DNA of 47,637 nt, taken from positions 1 to 47,637 of the forward strand of contig CANOMQ010000033.1 of assembly GCA_947567595.1 (NCBI GenBank), written 5' to 3'. This DNA comes from an uncultured Lachnospiraceae bacterium (GTDB taxonomy: Bacteria; Bacillota; Clostridia; Lachnospirales; Lachnospiraceae). A model generated the notes under the pieces. It searched no databases. It worked only from the letters and a program-made list of their open reading frames with translations, and was not told the origin of the DNA. Both the position numbers and the translations under genes were made by a program. Shown here in pieces: positions 1 through 7,447 of the stretch. Position 1 is the stretch's first letter. The number at the start of each line of letters is the position of its first letter.

Positions 1-52
1 GAGCAACGGCCTTCTAAGCCGTGGGTCGGGGGTTCGAATCCCTTCGAGCACG
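1..52 (+). tRNA. tRNA-Arg (anticodon TCT), 5' end cut by window
   Basis: The 3' part of a tRNA. The anticodon arm has loop CTTCTAA (anticodon TCT, reads AGA), followed by a variable region, a T arm (stem GGGGG, loop TTCGAAT, stem CCCTT) and the 3' acceptor strand to about position 52. The acceptor 5' strand and most of the D arm lie outside the window. CCA is not encoded. First of four closely spaced tRNA genes on this strand. Confidence 0.9.
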
Positions 53-85
53 TTTTGAGATTGAGCATGCCTTATCTCACAACAT

Positions 86-160
86 GGTGGGTATAGCACA
101 GTTGGTTAGCGCGTCAGATTGTGGTTCTGAAGGTCCTGGGTTCGAATCCCAGTACCCACC
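86..160 (+). tRNA. tRNA-His (anticodon GTG)
   Basis: Complete cloverleaf. Acceptor strands GTGGGTA and TACCCAC pair, and an extra G at 86 faces C160, the G(-1):C73 pair that identifies histidine tRNAs. The anticodon loop holds GTG and the T loop is TTCGAAT. CCA is not encoded. Lies between tRNA-Arg and tRNA-Gln in one cluster. Confidence 0.95.
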
Positions 161-164
161 TTCT

Positions 165-236
165 TGGGCTATCGCCAAGCGGTAAGGCACAGGGTTTTGA
201 TCCCTGCAGTCGCTGGTTCGAATCCAGCTAGCCCAG
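165..236 (+). tRNA. tRNA-Gln (anticodon TTG)
   Basis: Complete cloverleaf. Acceptor strands TGGGCTA and TAGCCCA pair, with discriminator G236. The anticodon stem CAGGG/CCCTG encloses loop TTTTGAT, giving anticodon TTG. It starts only four bases after tRNA-His, so the two are co-transcribed. GatCAB is encoded at 28270-31560; in bacteria lacking GlnRS it can also amidate Glu-tRNA-Gln, but this window does not show whether GlnRS is absent. Confidence 0.95.
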
Positions 237-267
237 TTTCAGTATTAATTTTCATTATATAGGATAT

Positions 268-340
268 GGGATATTAGCTCAGGTGGTAGAGCACTTGACT
301 TTTAATCAAGTTGTCCGGGGTTCGAGTCCCCGATGTCTCA
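268..340 (+). tRNA. tRNA-Lys (anticodon TTT)
   Basis: Complete cloverleaf. Acceptor strands GGGATAT and ATGTCTC pair (two G-T wobbles), with discriminator A340. The anticodon stem CTTGA/TCAAG encloses loop CTTTTAA, anticodon TTT. Last tRNA of the cluster and directly followed by a terminator. A tyrosine integrase gene points towards it from 485-1444, so its 3' end is a natural candidate attachment site, although I found no second copy of the tRNA end in the window. Confidence 0.95.
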
Positions 341-349
341 TGAAAAAAG

Positions 350-391
350 ATAGCGGAAAACCAAGTAAAATCAAGGTTTTCCGCTATTTTC
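350..391 (+). terminator. Rho-independent terminator of the tRNA cluster
   Basis: A 13-bp perfect stem (350-362 with 375-387, ATAGCGGAAAACC and its complement), a 12-base loop and a T run at 387-390. It starts ten bases after tRNA-Lys and closes the tRNA operon. Confidence 0.85.
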
Positions 392-436
392 ATCTGTATA
401 TTGTAAGTGCAAAGTAGACGATTGTAAACGGTTGTA

Positions 437-488
437 AATGACTCATTTTTGACTCACCTACGGACATAATGACTCATTTTTGACTCAC
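437..488. repeat. Direct repeats with four TGACTCA heptamers (candidate integrase arm sites)
   Basis: A 21-base sequence occurs at 437-457 and again at 468-488. Each copy holds two TGACTCA heptamers eleven bases apart (439, 450, 470, 481), so four heptamers are regularly spaced at 11, 20 and 11 bases. The second copy overlaps the stop codon of the integrase. Short repeated sites between an integrase and its tRNA target are typical of arm-type binding sites at the attachment region; that role here is inference. Confidence 0.6.
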
Positions 489-1444
489 AAAACCATTGCC
501 GCGGACACGGTTTCCGCGGGCTTTTCTTTCCCTAATATTTCATGGTTGTACACTTCGACCACCATCTTTGGCGTATCGCCTAAAAGTTCAGCGATTTTGT
601 TGATTGAGAGTGCCGGGATCTGATAACAAAGCGTGGCACAGTAGTTGTGGCGGAATATGTGCGGCGTAAGGTTTGCAATGGGTTCTTTTGACACCTTCTG
701 CATTTTCCGTATGATACGCGCCCACATTTTATCAAGCGACGATTTTGTGATATAGTTGCCGTCCTCCATATGGAAAAGGTTTGTGCACTTCAATCCTTTC
801 AGGTAATCGGCAATGACGGGATAGACCGATTCGGGAATGGGCACCGTGCGGTGCACTCTGTTCTTGGTGTCCTTGAGGTAGGGAGTGTTCACGTCGAACG
901 CTACCGCCTTATTTACGGATATTTCTTTCCGGTCGAGGGAAATATCAAACCTTGTCAAAGAAACCGCCTCTCCGCGCCTTAGACCGCACCCAAACAGTAT
1001 GTAAACAAACACCCTTTCCATAGGTGAAAAGTCTGCCAACGGTATGGCGGCTTTTTCGTGGGCGGACAGGGGACGCTTTTCGGGGGATTTGTACTTTATC
1101 TTTACACTGTCCTCAAAGATTTCATCAAGGGCAGCAGGCGCGATCAGACGGTCACGCACGGCGCTCTTAATGATTTGCTTAAATGTCATGGCTGCCTGCT
1201 GTCTTGTGCGTGCACCTTCAATATTGTTGATTGTGAACACATAGACCGCCCTGCTGACATCTCCGACGCGGCATGAAATATTGCAGAAGTGCTTTTCGAT
1301 AATGTTTTCATACATTTTTCGGGTGTTCAACGAGGCATCGGCTTTATAGAGCCTTAGCCACTCGCGGGTGTAATCAATGAATAATGCGTCGGAGTTGCGG
1401 ACAAATTCGCGCGCATTCACTTTTGCGTTAAATTCACTTACCAT
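485..1444 (-). CDS. Tyrosine-type site-specific integrase
   Basis: Tyrosine recombinase of a phage or integrative element, expected to cut and join attachment sites. The N-terminal third carries a core-binding domain (YTREWLRLYKAD onward). The catalytic domain shows all main boxes: GCGLRRGEA (first Arg), a lysine in DTKNRVHRTVPIP, HIFRHNYCATL (His-x-x-Arg) and the nucleophile in VYNH. The usual third histidine is Asp (LLGDT). The ATG at 1444 is the only normal start in the frame, but the same frame stays open for 24 codons upstream without a start codon (about 1445-1516), so an N-terminal arm-binding part may have been lost to a frameshift. The gene runs towards tRNA-Lys; no excisionase gene is seen beside it. 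Confidence 0.88.
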   Translation of the reverse strand: MVSEFNAKVNAREFVRNSDALFIDYTREWLRLYKADASLNTRKMYENIIEKHFCNISCRVGDVSRAVYVFTINNIEGARTRQQAAMTFKQIIKSAVRDRLIAPAALDEIFEDSVKIKYKSPEKRPLSAHEKAAIPLADFSPMERVFVYILFGCGLRRGEAVSLTRFDISLDRKEISVNKAVAFDVNTPYLKDTKNRVHRTVPIPESVYPVIADYLKGLKCTNLFHMEDGNYITKSSLDKMWARIIRKMQKVSKEPIANLTPHIFRHNYCATLCYQIPALSINKIAELLGDTPKMVVEVYNHEILGKEKPAETVSAAMVL

Positions 1445-1533
1445 TGTTTCAAGCTCGCGGCTGCTTTTATTTGTCCGTAGGTTTACAAGATGTTTCTTAC
1501 CGTCTTGGGTTAAAGTCTACCGTAGTCTTTTTA

Positions 1534-1547
1534 TTGCGACGTCGCAA
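1534..1547. promoter_or_regulatory. 14-bp perfect palindrome upstream of integrase
   Basis: TTGCGACGTCGCAA is a perfect palindrome about 90 bases upstream of the integrase ATG. It could be an operator or recombination-related site. It could also be coding: read on the minus strand, an AAGGAG-preceded TTG start would give LRRRNKK, which resembles the basic start of an integrase in a different frame from the main ORF. Confidence 0.35.
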
Positions 1548-1587
1548 CAAATCTTTTAAAACTCCTTGCGTCCTACTCCATGATATG

Positions 1588-1790
1588 TTATATTAGGCAC
1601 TCCACAAGCGCACGGATTACCGAAAAATCACTTACCTCCTGCGAGGCCGCATCGCCAATCCCAAAAACCCCTTCCAGCCTTTGCCGGTAAGCGCCACTCC
1701 TCCAAAAAGACAGAGGTCATCTCCAAAACCGTCTCCGTTTTTCCGTCCCGCGCCGCATACTCCAAAACCCTTGCCATTCCAAAAAGCGTT
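1588..1790 (-). pseudogene. Inverted fragment of an Hpt-type phosphotransfer region
   Basis: Read on the minus strand from about 1785, this encodes MARVLEYAARDGKTETVLEM then VFLEEWR, which looks like the later helices of an Hpt domain as found at the C-terminus of hybrid histidine kinases (LAKELEYAARDG... type). After EEWR the frame must shift once to continue as YRQRLEGVFGIGDAAS and end VIRALVECLI at a TAA (1590-1588). The adjoining plus-strand piece at 1783-1968 encodes what should follow this segment, so a stretch of about 200 bp seems to have been inverted in place. No start codon or promoter belongs to it; it is a remnant. Confidence 0.6.
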
Positions 1791-1968
1791 GCAGGAGATG
1801 GAATTTGACGCGGCGGACGAGGCGGCGGCAAAGCTGCGCGAATTTTCGTATCCCGCTGAAATTGAGGCGGATATGCAGGCGCTTTTGGAGTCGGTGACGA
1901 ATTTGGATGTGGACGAAGTGCAGCGTGTTGCGGGGAGGTTGTCGGAAGAGATGGCGAATGGTGTTTAG
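1783..1968 (+). pseudogene. C-terminal remnant of a hybrid kinase / Hpt protein
   Basis: Plus-strand reading KALQEMEFDAADEAAAKLRE then FSYPAEIEADMQALLESVTN and a short tail ending at TAG 1968. This resembles the helical tail following the Hpt domain in Lachnospiraceae hybrid kinases (LENFDFDAADE... FSYPEEI... VTNLD). The open frame extends upstream to 1681, but those residues are only the shadow of the inverted piece on the other strand. A good terminator (1986-2029) follows, so this is the original 3' end of a gene whose body has been lost. Confidence 0.6.
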
Positions 1969-1985
1969 GGGCGAAATGAAATAAA

Positions 1986-2029
1986 AAAGGACATTGCTTT
2001 TGTCATTAAGGCAGTGTCCTTTGCGTTTT
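1986..2029 (+). terminator. Rho-independent terminator
   Basis: Arms 1986-1997 and 2011-2022 pair (AAAGGACATTGC with GCAGTGTCCTTT, one G-T pair) around a 13-base loop, followed by GCGTTTTTG. It terminates the broken signalling gene and separates it from the AT-rich cluster. Confidence 0.75.
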
Positions 2030-2224
2030 TGACTGTTAATCAAGATTAATTTGTTATGTCAGTGAATCAGGCTACGTTTCATGAATAAAAAAGGAACAAT
2101 AGGTATATTAATTTGGAATAATAGGCGTATTGACGCTTTTCGTATTAAAATGTAGAATAAAAACAAGCAACGTTTTGATTATTTCACATGTTCTATTTAG
2201 AAATAAAAATAGTTTTTAAAAATA

Positions 2225-2233
2225 TGGTATAAG
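2225..2233 (+). promoter_or_regulatory. Possible extended -10 promoter of the protease/GTPase cluster
   Basis: TGGTATAAG at 2225-2233 matches an extended -10 element (TGnTATAAT, one mismatch). No good -35 is visible. It lies about 65 bases before the first gene of the cluster. The rest of the 2030-2298 gap is AT-rich and shows nothing else I can name. Confidence 0.4.
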
Positions 2234-2298
2234 AACATTTGTGGAGGCTGATATTTGAGTCTGAGTATATGTGATAATAAAGGACAGACCGAGACTGG

Positions 2299-3543
2299 AT
2301 GATTGTGGATTTGAATGAGAAAAGAAAAAAACAGGTTGAAAACATTATATGTAAAAAGGTAGCATGGCATTTTTGGCTGGTGTTAATAGTTTGGGTGATA
2401 GTCCTTTTGGTGGCAATAGTTGCGGAATGTTGTGCAAAGACAGATAGTGTTGCAAAAATGATAGGAGAAAATATTGACAAATTCTATGATTTAGTAGTCA
2501 CCATTAGTACAATACTGACTGCAGCAGTTGTGTTTTTTTATGGCATCATTGATAGTAAACGGTTGGGGGTTGCTAACCGTACGATTATTTCTTATTATGT
2601 TGGAGGATATACAATTCCAATTTGGTTTATGCTCACATTGATTAATCTACTGATTTTATGTTTGTGTATAAACGCGGAGTATGTATATGTGGCGGTTGCT
2701 GAGACCGGATATCTGTTTCTCTTGCAGCTGGGAATTATTTTTCTGATATTAATGTCAACTTCATATCGTAAACATATTAAAGCGATTTGTAAGATTGAGA
2801 AGAAGCAGCTGCTTCTTATGTTGGAGTGTGTCGAAAACGATGAGGAACCTCCATGGATATATATGGTTCATCATATGGAGAGTATAGCAGGCTCAGATAG
2901 CTTGTTTCTTGATAAATCACAGATGATTTGTGAATTATTGAAGGTTCCTTTGAAAGTAGAGAATCAAACGGGAGTGTACTGGAAGAAAGTAATTTATAAG
3001 TATTATTATCAGAATCTTTCGGAACTTTTTGGACGAATCAGTGCAGAACAGGAGTTGGAGAAAATTTATGAGATTTTATACGAATTTGCACAGGAAAATG
3101 CGCAACGCAGTTTAGACGATGAATCACGCAGTATATGCATTTTGGTTAATTCTGCGATTTTGAATGCAGCTTTGGACAGTGGAACAGTGGGAAAAAGCGG
3201 ATTTTGTAAGTGCTTTATCAATAAATATGTGAATGATGAAATGCGCAATAAGCAGATTATCTTGTTTTACCTGTTTCATGAGCTGATGTGCGGGAGGAAT
3301 ATTAATATAATTGATGAGCAAACGATAAAATCGCTAAATTTTGTTGGGGAATTGAAGGAAGAGTTAGAGGAAATGGAGGATGAATGCAGGGATTTTTGGG
3401 AAATATGGGCTGAACAGTATAGGATTTCGATAGAAACGAGCACGGTAGGTTTTTCTAATGCAATGTGTACACTGGAAGGAAAAAACCAAAAATCATATCC
3501 TATGATGTATATTAAAAATTTATTACGCAAGAAGGAGAGATAG
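2299..3543 (+). CDS. Multi-pass membrane protein, first gene of the protease-MBL-GTPase cluster
   Basis: 414 residues, family not recognised. The N-terminal 155 residues hold about four hydrophobic segments: around 22-45 (WHFWLVLIVWVIVLLVAIVA), 62-84, 98-127 and 132-152. The remaining 260 residues are hydrophilic, helical and probably cytoplasmic (KKQLLLMLECVENDEEPPW onward). The ATG at 2299 has only a weak purine-rich stretch (AAAGGA) upstream. The stop is followed after two bases by the next gene, so the two are translationally linked. In bacterial conflict systems a membrane subunit often acts as the killing effector or anchor; here that is inference from position only. Base composition is clearly more AT-rich than the pilus operon downstream. 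Confidence 0.75.
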   Translation: MIVDLNEKRKKQVENIICKKVAWHFWLVLIVWVIVLLVAIVAECCAKTDSVAKMIGENIDKFYDLVVTISTILTAAVVFFYGIIDSKRLGVANRTIISYYVGGYTIPIWFMLTLINLLILCLCINAEYVYVAVAETGYLFLLQLGIIFLILMSTSYRKHIKAICKIEKKQLLLMLECVENDEEPPWIYMVHHMESIAGSDSLFLDKSQMICELLKVPLKVENQTGVYWKKVIYKYYYQNLSELFGRISAEQELEKIYEILYEFAQENAQRSLDDESRSICILVNSAILNAALDSGTVGKSGFCKCFINKYVNDEMRNKQIILFYLFHELMCGRNINIIDEQTIKSLNFVGELKEELEEMEDECRDFWEIWAEQYRISIETSTVGFSNAMCTLEGKNQKSYPMMYIKNLLRKKER

Positions 3544-3545
3544 CG

Positions 3546-4412
3546 TTGGTTATTCGGAGAATTCAGCTGAAAAACAACCTGTATTTGGATAAGGAGCAGG
3601 ATAAGGACGATCAGAATTCTAAACCATTAGGGGAGTACTGTACATTTGGATATTTTGACGCGATGAGTATTGACAAGAAAGTGGGGAAAAACTTAGGGGT
3701 TTGGCAGGTACTGAGCGAAGGCATTATTGGTGAAATAGATGGCAGTTGTTCGGTTCGCAGTCTGTTATGTGTATCGGGTGACGAGAAAAAGGACAAGGAG
3801 TTTTGGGAGATAGATCCAAAGATTGAAGCCTATCCGCTGCTGTTTGTATCAGTTATCCGTTTGAAAGAATCAATGGATGGCGTTGCTGTGAAGGCTGAAA
3901 TGGACGAATTGAATAAGTGTAAAACGAAAATTGCATATTTTTCTTATGAACATAGTGAATTGATTACATTTTATAAGACAAAAAAATTTTCAGACGGACA
4001 TGACTTCTGCCATGATTTACATAAAAAGTTTGAAATTTATAAGATGTATACAATATTTTCGGTAAAAGAAGAAACGTTAGTATCATATGATAGAATAAAA
4101 CAGGAAATAATAGATGAGAAAGTGGACTGTCGGCTTCGGGCAATTGTAAAAGACAGGGAAAAAATTCATGAAATAAAAGAAAAACTTGAGAATGCTTTGA
4201 AAGAAGACACCGTTTGTAATCCGTTCATTTTGGAGTATCATATGATGGGGAATTCGGATGTAATGTTTGAACTCAATGGCATATCAATTCAAAAACTGCT
4301 AGCCTGCTACAAAACGAATGAATTGCTTACACATTCAAACACAGATTACCAGAAAGCATTCTATAACGTTGAGACGGAAATTCTATGGGTGGAGGAACCA
4401 AATGCAGGTTGA
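3546..4412 (+). CDS. Unknown cytoplasmic protein with possible repeated alpha/beta modules
   Basis: 288 residues, TTG start at 3546 supported by AAGGAGAG seven bases upstream; no signal peptide or membrane segment. Three stretches share a strand-turn-strand look with an aromatic/Asp pattern: CTFGYFDAMSIDK (about 32-44), IAYFSYEHSELITFYKTKKF (about 129-148) and EYHMMGNSDVMFELNG (about 231-246), each following a helix-strand run. This suggests tandem ferredoxin-like modules, such as those found in ligand-sensing or nucleotide-cyclase-like folds, but no catalytic signature is visible. Its end overlaps the next start by 11 bases (ATG 4402, stop 4410-4412). A sensor or adaptor role is a guess. Confidence 0.7.
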   Translation: MVIRRIQLKNNLYLDKEQDKDDQNSKPLGEYCTFGYFDAMSIDKKVGKNLGVWQVLSEGIIGEIDGSCSVRSLLCVSGDEKKDKEFWEIDPKIEAYPLLFVSVIRLKESMDGVAVKAEMDELNKCKTKIAYFSYEHSELITFYKTKKFSDGHDFCHDLHKKFEIYKMYTIFSVKEETLVSYDRIKQEIIDEKVDCRLRAIVKDREKIHEIKEKLENALKEDTVCNPFILEYHMMGNSDVMFELNGISIQKLLACYKTNELLTHSNTDYQKAFYNVETEILWVEEPNAG

Positions 4413-5997
4413 GTGGATTAAAAAAAATATTGTTGATTTGAAAAAGCTTTATGAAAAAAGCGCAGGAGAGCAGGCGTTATCTTCTTATATTATTTCCGTT
4501 ATAAGATTATTGAATGGAATGGTACAAATTGCGAATGGAGGATTTCACAGATATGAACGGATTATTTTGGGTAAAGCCATAAAGTTATTTTGTGAACATT
4601 TTCAGGAACAGGTACAATGTGCATTGGATTGTGTGGATGATGTCAGGGAGAAGAATGAAATCATTTTGGATATAGAGGATGCAGTTATGCAGATTGCTCA
4701 GGTTTACAAAAATGTAATTGACAGTACAGCAAATGCAGATAAAAGAATGTTCATGAGTCTGGCGGTGGATACAAGCTTATATGAGTTTTCGCCAAAGCTA
4801 TGCGGATTGTACGCACATGTGTTGGAACAGCTGGTAATTTTAATGGATGTGTCAGGGACGGGGCAGCCGGATTATGCCTTTTTGATACATCCTACGCTGG
4901 AAAGCAATATTAAGGCGAAGGTACTTTTCAAGAAGAGAGAAAATTCCGGAAAGGTGGTAGTGGTTTACATTCCTGTCAATATTCTTGATCAGACTGATTT
5001 GATTCCTGTTATAGCATTACATGAGGCATTTCATGTCCTCACAAAAAAAGAAAGAGAGCGTAAATACCGCGCAAGGCTGCTGATGAGAGTGATGCTGCTC
5101 GGAATGGAAGATTATCTGTTTGGTGATGTGATATTGTGTGAAGACGATAAAAACCTTGACCGCAGGAGAAAAAGTCAATTGATGGAGATATGGTTTGGAA
5201 AAATTAGAGACGATTTTATGCGGGAATGTAATGAGTTGAATGAGGATAATCGTTGTTGGTATGGCGAAAAACTGCTCCAGAATGTTACTAGGAAATTAAT
5301 AGAGGGATTACGGTGCGCAATAGAGTTTTTGGAACAAAGTAAGTTTATTGAGCTATATATTGGCGAAACAGGTAATGGGTTTAAAAAATGTGTGGAAGAG
5401 TATCAGAACATGAGTGAGAAAAGTATGTATATTTTAAGAAATATGCATAAGGTCATTATAGGTGATACACTTTATAAGATGCTTGACCGTTATATTCATA
5501 TTCTACAGGAGGCATACGCGGATGTTGCCTGCATTGTTATTGCCCAGCTGAAACCAGAGTTGTATGATATGGCATTTGAGTGTTCTGTACAATTTAAAAC
5601 GCAGAAAAAATATTTTAAAGACGAGGATCGTGAAATGCGTCGGATGCTTGTTTATGATACGGTTATATTTTATTCAGAAGAGCTTGGACAACAATGGCGT
5701 GAGAATAAGATAAAAAAACATGATGACGATTCTGAGTTTGGAAATTTATGGTTTTATGATGAAAATATGCTGAATATAGCTAGACAAAACAGGGAAAAAT
5801 GTGTTAAAATACCTATGGTATACTTGGGGTGTTTGGATTACTTGGGGAAATGTATACAAAATTTACAGATTATAGCTCAAAACCCCGAGATCGATAAGTT
5901 TCGTAAGAAACTGAATGGTATAATGGCAGATCGGGACGATGTAGTATTAAAAATTTTAGGAGGCGTGGAGGTAGAAAATGAAACGGACTATTGTTGA
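4402..5997 (+). CDS. HExxH zinc metalloprotease (gluzincin-like), cluster component
   Basis: 531 residues from the ATG at 4402, chosen because GGAGG lies seven bases upstream and the longer reading start at 4318 sits deep inside the previous gene. The centre carries a zincin active site: ALHEAFHVLTKKERER gives HEAFH at residues 207-211, and EAYADVACI at about 370-378 offers the distal glutamate ligand plus an Asp, the gluzincin pattern. The N-terminal 200 residues and the C-terminal third are helical and unrecognised. No signal peptide is seen, so it probably acts in the cytoplasm. Within this cluster a second protease (trypsin-like, 7448-10159) is encoded, suggesting a proteolytic activation scheme. 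Substrate unknown. Confidence 0.75.
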   Translation: MQVEWIKKNIVDLKKLYEKSAGEQALSSYIISVIRLLNGMVQIANGGFHRYERIILGKAIKLFCEHFQEQVQCALDCVDDVREKNEIILDIEDAVMQIAQVYKNVIDSTANADKRMFMSLAVDTSLYEFSPKLCGLYAHVLEQLVILMDVSGTGQPDYAFLIHPTLESNIKAKVLFKKRENSGKVVVVYIPVNILDQTDLIPVIALHEAFHVLTKKERERKYRARLLMRVMLLGMEDYLFGDVILCEDDKNLDRRRKSQLMEIWFGKIRDDFMRECNELNEDNRCWYGEKLLQNVTRKLIEGLRCAIEFLEQSKFIELYIGETGNGFKKCVEEYQNMSEKSMYILRNMHKVIIGDTLYKMLDRYIHILQEAYADVACIVIAQLKPELYDMAFECSVQFKTQKKYFKDEDREMRRMLVYDTVIFYSEELGQQWRENKIKKHDDDSEFGNLWFYDENMLNIARQNREKCVKIPMVYLGCLDYLGKCIQNLQIIAQNPEIDKFRKKLNGIMADRDDVVLKILGGVEVENETDYC

Positions 5998-6175
5998 GAA
6001 CACGAGCGGATTGTGGGAACGAATCCCGCATAGGGATATCGAGATTTCGGTGGGGAGTAATTACCAACGACGGGATTACAGTTGTTTCTACGAAGTCGGT
6101 TCATCGTCTGAAGCACCATTATGGGGAAGCCATGTGGTGGAGGAAAGTCCGTTTATTAAATCTTTTGATCCATGA
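5978..6175 (+). CDS. Small hypothetical ORF, possibly frameshifted
   Basis: A 65-codon frame starts at ATG 5978 with an excellent site (GGAGGT five bases upstream) and overlaps the end of the metalloprotease gene. It reads MKRTIVENTSGLWERIPHRD onward. A second frame through the same bases gives GVITNDGITVVSTKSVHRLK and runs to TAG at 6222-6224; joining the first 26 codons to it would make an about 82-residue protein, so this may be a small gene with a frameshift. I recognise neither reading. The rest of the gap to 6410 holds a hairpin (6225-6259) and AT-rich DNA. Confidence 0.3.
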   Translation: MKRTIVENTSGLWERIPHRDIEISVGSNYQRRDYSCFYEVGSSSEAPLWGSHVVEESPFIKSFDP

Positions 6176-6224
6176 GTTGAGCAAGTGTGTTTTAGGGGCT
6201 GTCGGAAAATGGCAGTTAAAGTAG

Positions 6225-6263
6225 AGGAGGCAGGGACTCGAAATGAGTTAATGCCTCCTTTAT
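6225..6263 (+). terminator. Possible terminator or attenuator hairpin inside the cluster
   Basis: AGGAGGCA (6225-6232) pairs with TGCCTCCT (6252-6259) around a 19-base loop; the T tract afterwards is interrupted. It separates the first half of the cluster from the MBL and trypsin-GTPase genes, so partial readthrough is likely if all belong to one system. A TATAAT-like -10 (6335-6340) lies downstream without a clear -35. Confidence 0.4.
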
Positions 6264-6410
6264 GCTTTTACAAGAAAATGATGCTCTGGTCTATACACTG
6301 AAAAAGTGATGGAGGAATTAGATTACAATCCAATTATAATGTATGCTGTAGTTAAGGAATGAAAGCAATTTTACTAAGATGAAAGATAAATTCATGGAGG
6401 ATATAAGAAA

Positions 6411-7442
6411 ATGACAGTACATATGCTTAGAGCGCGTAATGGAGATGCTTTTGTTATACAACATAAAGACTCCAAAGGAAAAGCTCATAATCTTATTATA
6501 GATGGTGGTCCGGCAGGCGCCTATAAAAATGAATTAAAACAGTTATTTGAAACCGTTAATAAAGAGGGAATCGATGCTGTAATTTTGACGCATGCAGATG
6601 ACGATCATATTGGCGGAATACTTAAATTTTTTTCACAGACGCAAACACTGAATGTGGGGAAGGTATATTACAATAGTGCAAGACTGTTGGCGTGTAAGCT
6701 TGGTATAGAGGCAGATAAGAAGAATGAGTTATTGCTTGACATGAGCGATGTAAATCATAGTTACAGACAGATGGTTTCACTCGAAGATGTATTATGTCAA
6801 AAAGGTATTGATAAAAACACTAACCTGATTTGTGATGATAGCCAGAACATTAAAATTGGCGATATTGAATTGGAGATACTCTCGCCAACTAAGGAGCAAC
6901 TGAAGAAGCTTGGCAGAAAGTGGGAAAGAGAACAATACCTAGAAACAGATAATGGGGGAAAGTTGTCAGATCATAAAAAGAAAATAAGAGACTTATGGGA
7001 TAATTTGGAGCAACCGGAAAATACAATTACAAATGATTCAAGCATTGCTTTTTTACTGAAATATAAGCAGGATATTATTTTGTTTATGGGTGATGCCAAT
7101 CCGGAAACGATACAAAATGCTTTAGCTAACCGGGGATATAAGATAGATAATAAAATAAGATTATCTTATATGAAATTGTCCCATCATGGAAGCAGGCATA
7201 ATATTACGACAGAGCTGCTGGACATGATTGAATGTAATAAATATTTGATATCAACAAATGGGACAAGACATGGTCATCCAGACAAAGAAACGCTTGCCAA
7301 GATAATTAAGAATAGGAGTAATAGTGATGATAAGATATATTTTTATTTTAACTATGAGTATGGAGACATAATAACAGAAGAAGAGATGAAAAAATATAAT
7401 GTTGTGTGTGAAGTTAAGAGAAAATTTGAGATAGGAGGTTGA
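6411..7442 (+). CDS. ComEC/Rec2-like metallo-beta-lactamase fold hydrolase
   Basis: 343 residues with GGAGG ten bases before ATG 6411. The fold starts with MTVHMLRARNGDAFVI and LIIDGGP, then the metal motif LTHADDDHIGGI. The second histidine of HxHxDH is Asp, as in the MBL domain of competence protein ComEC. Later come LFMGDANPETIQNAL and MKLSHHGSRHN, the remaining metal ligands of this subgroup. It lacks the membrane channel of ComEC, so it is a stand-alone cytoplasmic enzyme, likely a nuclease or phosphodiesterase, with substrate unknown. The stop (7440-7442) falls five bases before the ATG of the trypsin-GTPase gene, so the pair is co-translated. Protease plus MBL pairs are known from bacterial conflict systems, as I recall; the exact set here I do not recognise. 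Confidence 0.85.
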   Translation: MTVHMLRARNGDAFVIQHKDSKGKAHNLIIDGGPAGAYKNELKQLFETVNKEGIDAVILTHADDDHIGGILKFFSQTQTLNVGKVYYNSARLLACKLGIEADKKNELLLDMSDVNHSYRQMVSLEDVLCQKGIDKNTNLICDDSQNIKIGDIELEILSPTKEQLKKLGRKWEREQYLETDNGGKLSDHKKKIRDLWDNLEQPENTITNDSSIAFLLKYKQDIILFMGDANPETIQNALANRGYKIDNKIRLSYMKLSHHGSRHNITTELLDMIECNKYLISTNGTRHGHPDKETLAKIIKNRSNSDDKIYFYFNYEYGDIITEEEMKKYNVVCEVKRKFEIGG

Positions 7443-7447
7443 TTAAG

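Noticed and set aside
437-488. Direct repeats as a short CRISPR array
   Set aside because: Only two 21-base copies ten bases apart, no spacers and no cas genes.
6233-6242. Ten bases identical to the reverse complement of part of the tRNA-Lys T arm, a possible attR
   Set aside because: Only ten bases, in inverted orientation, and inside the loop of a hairpin; an attachment site should be a longer direct repeat.
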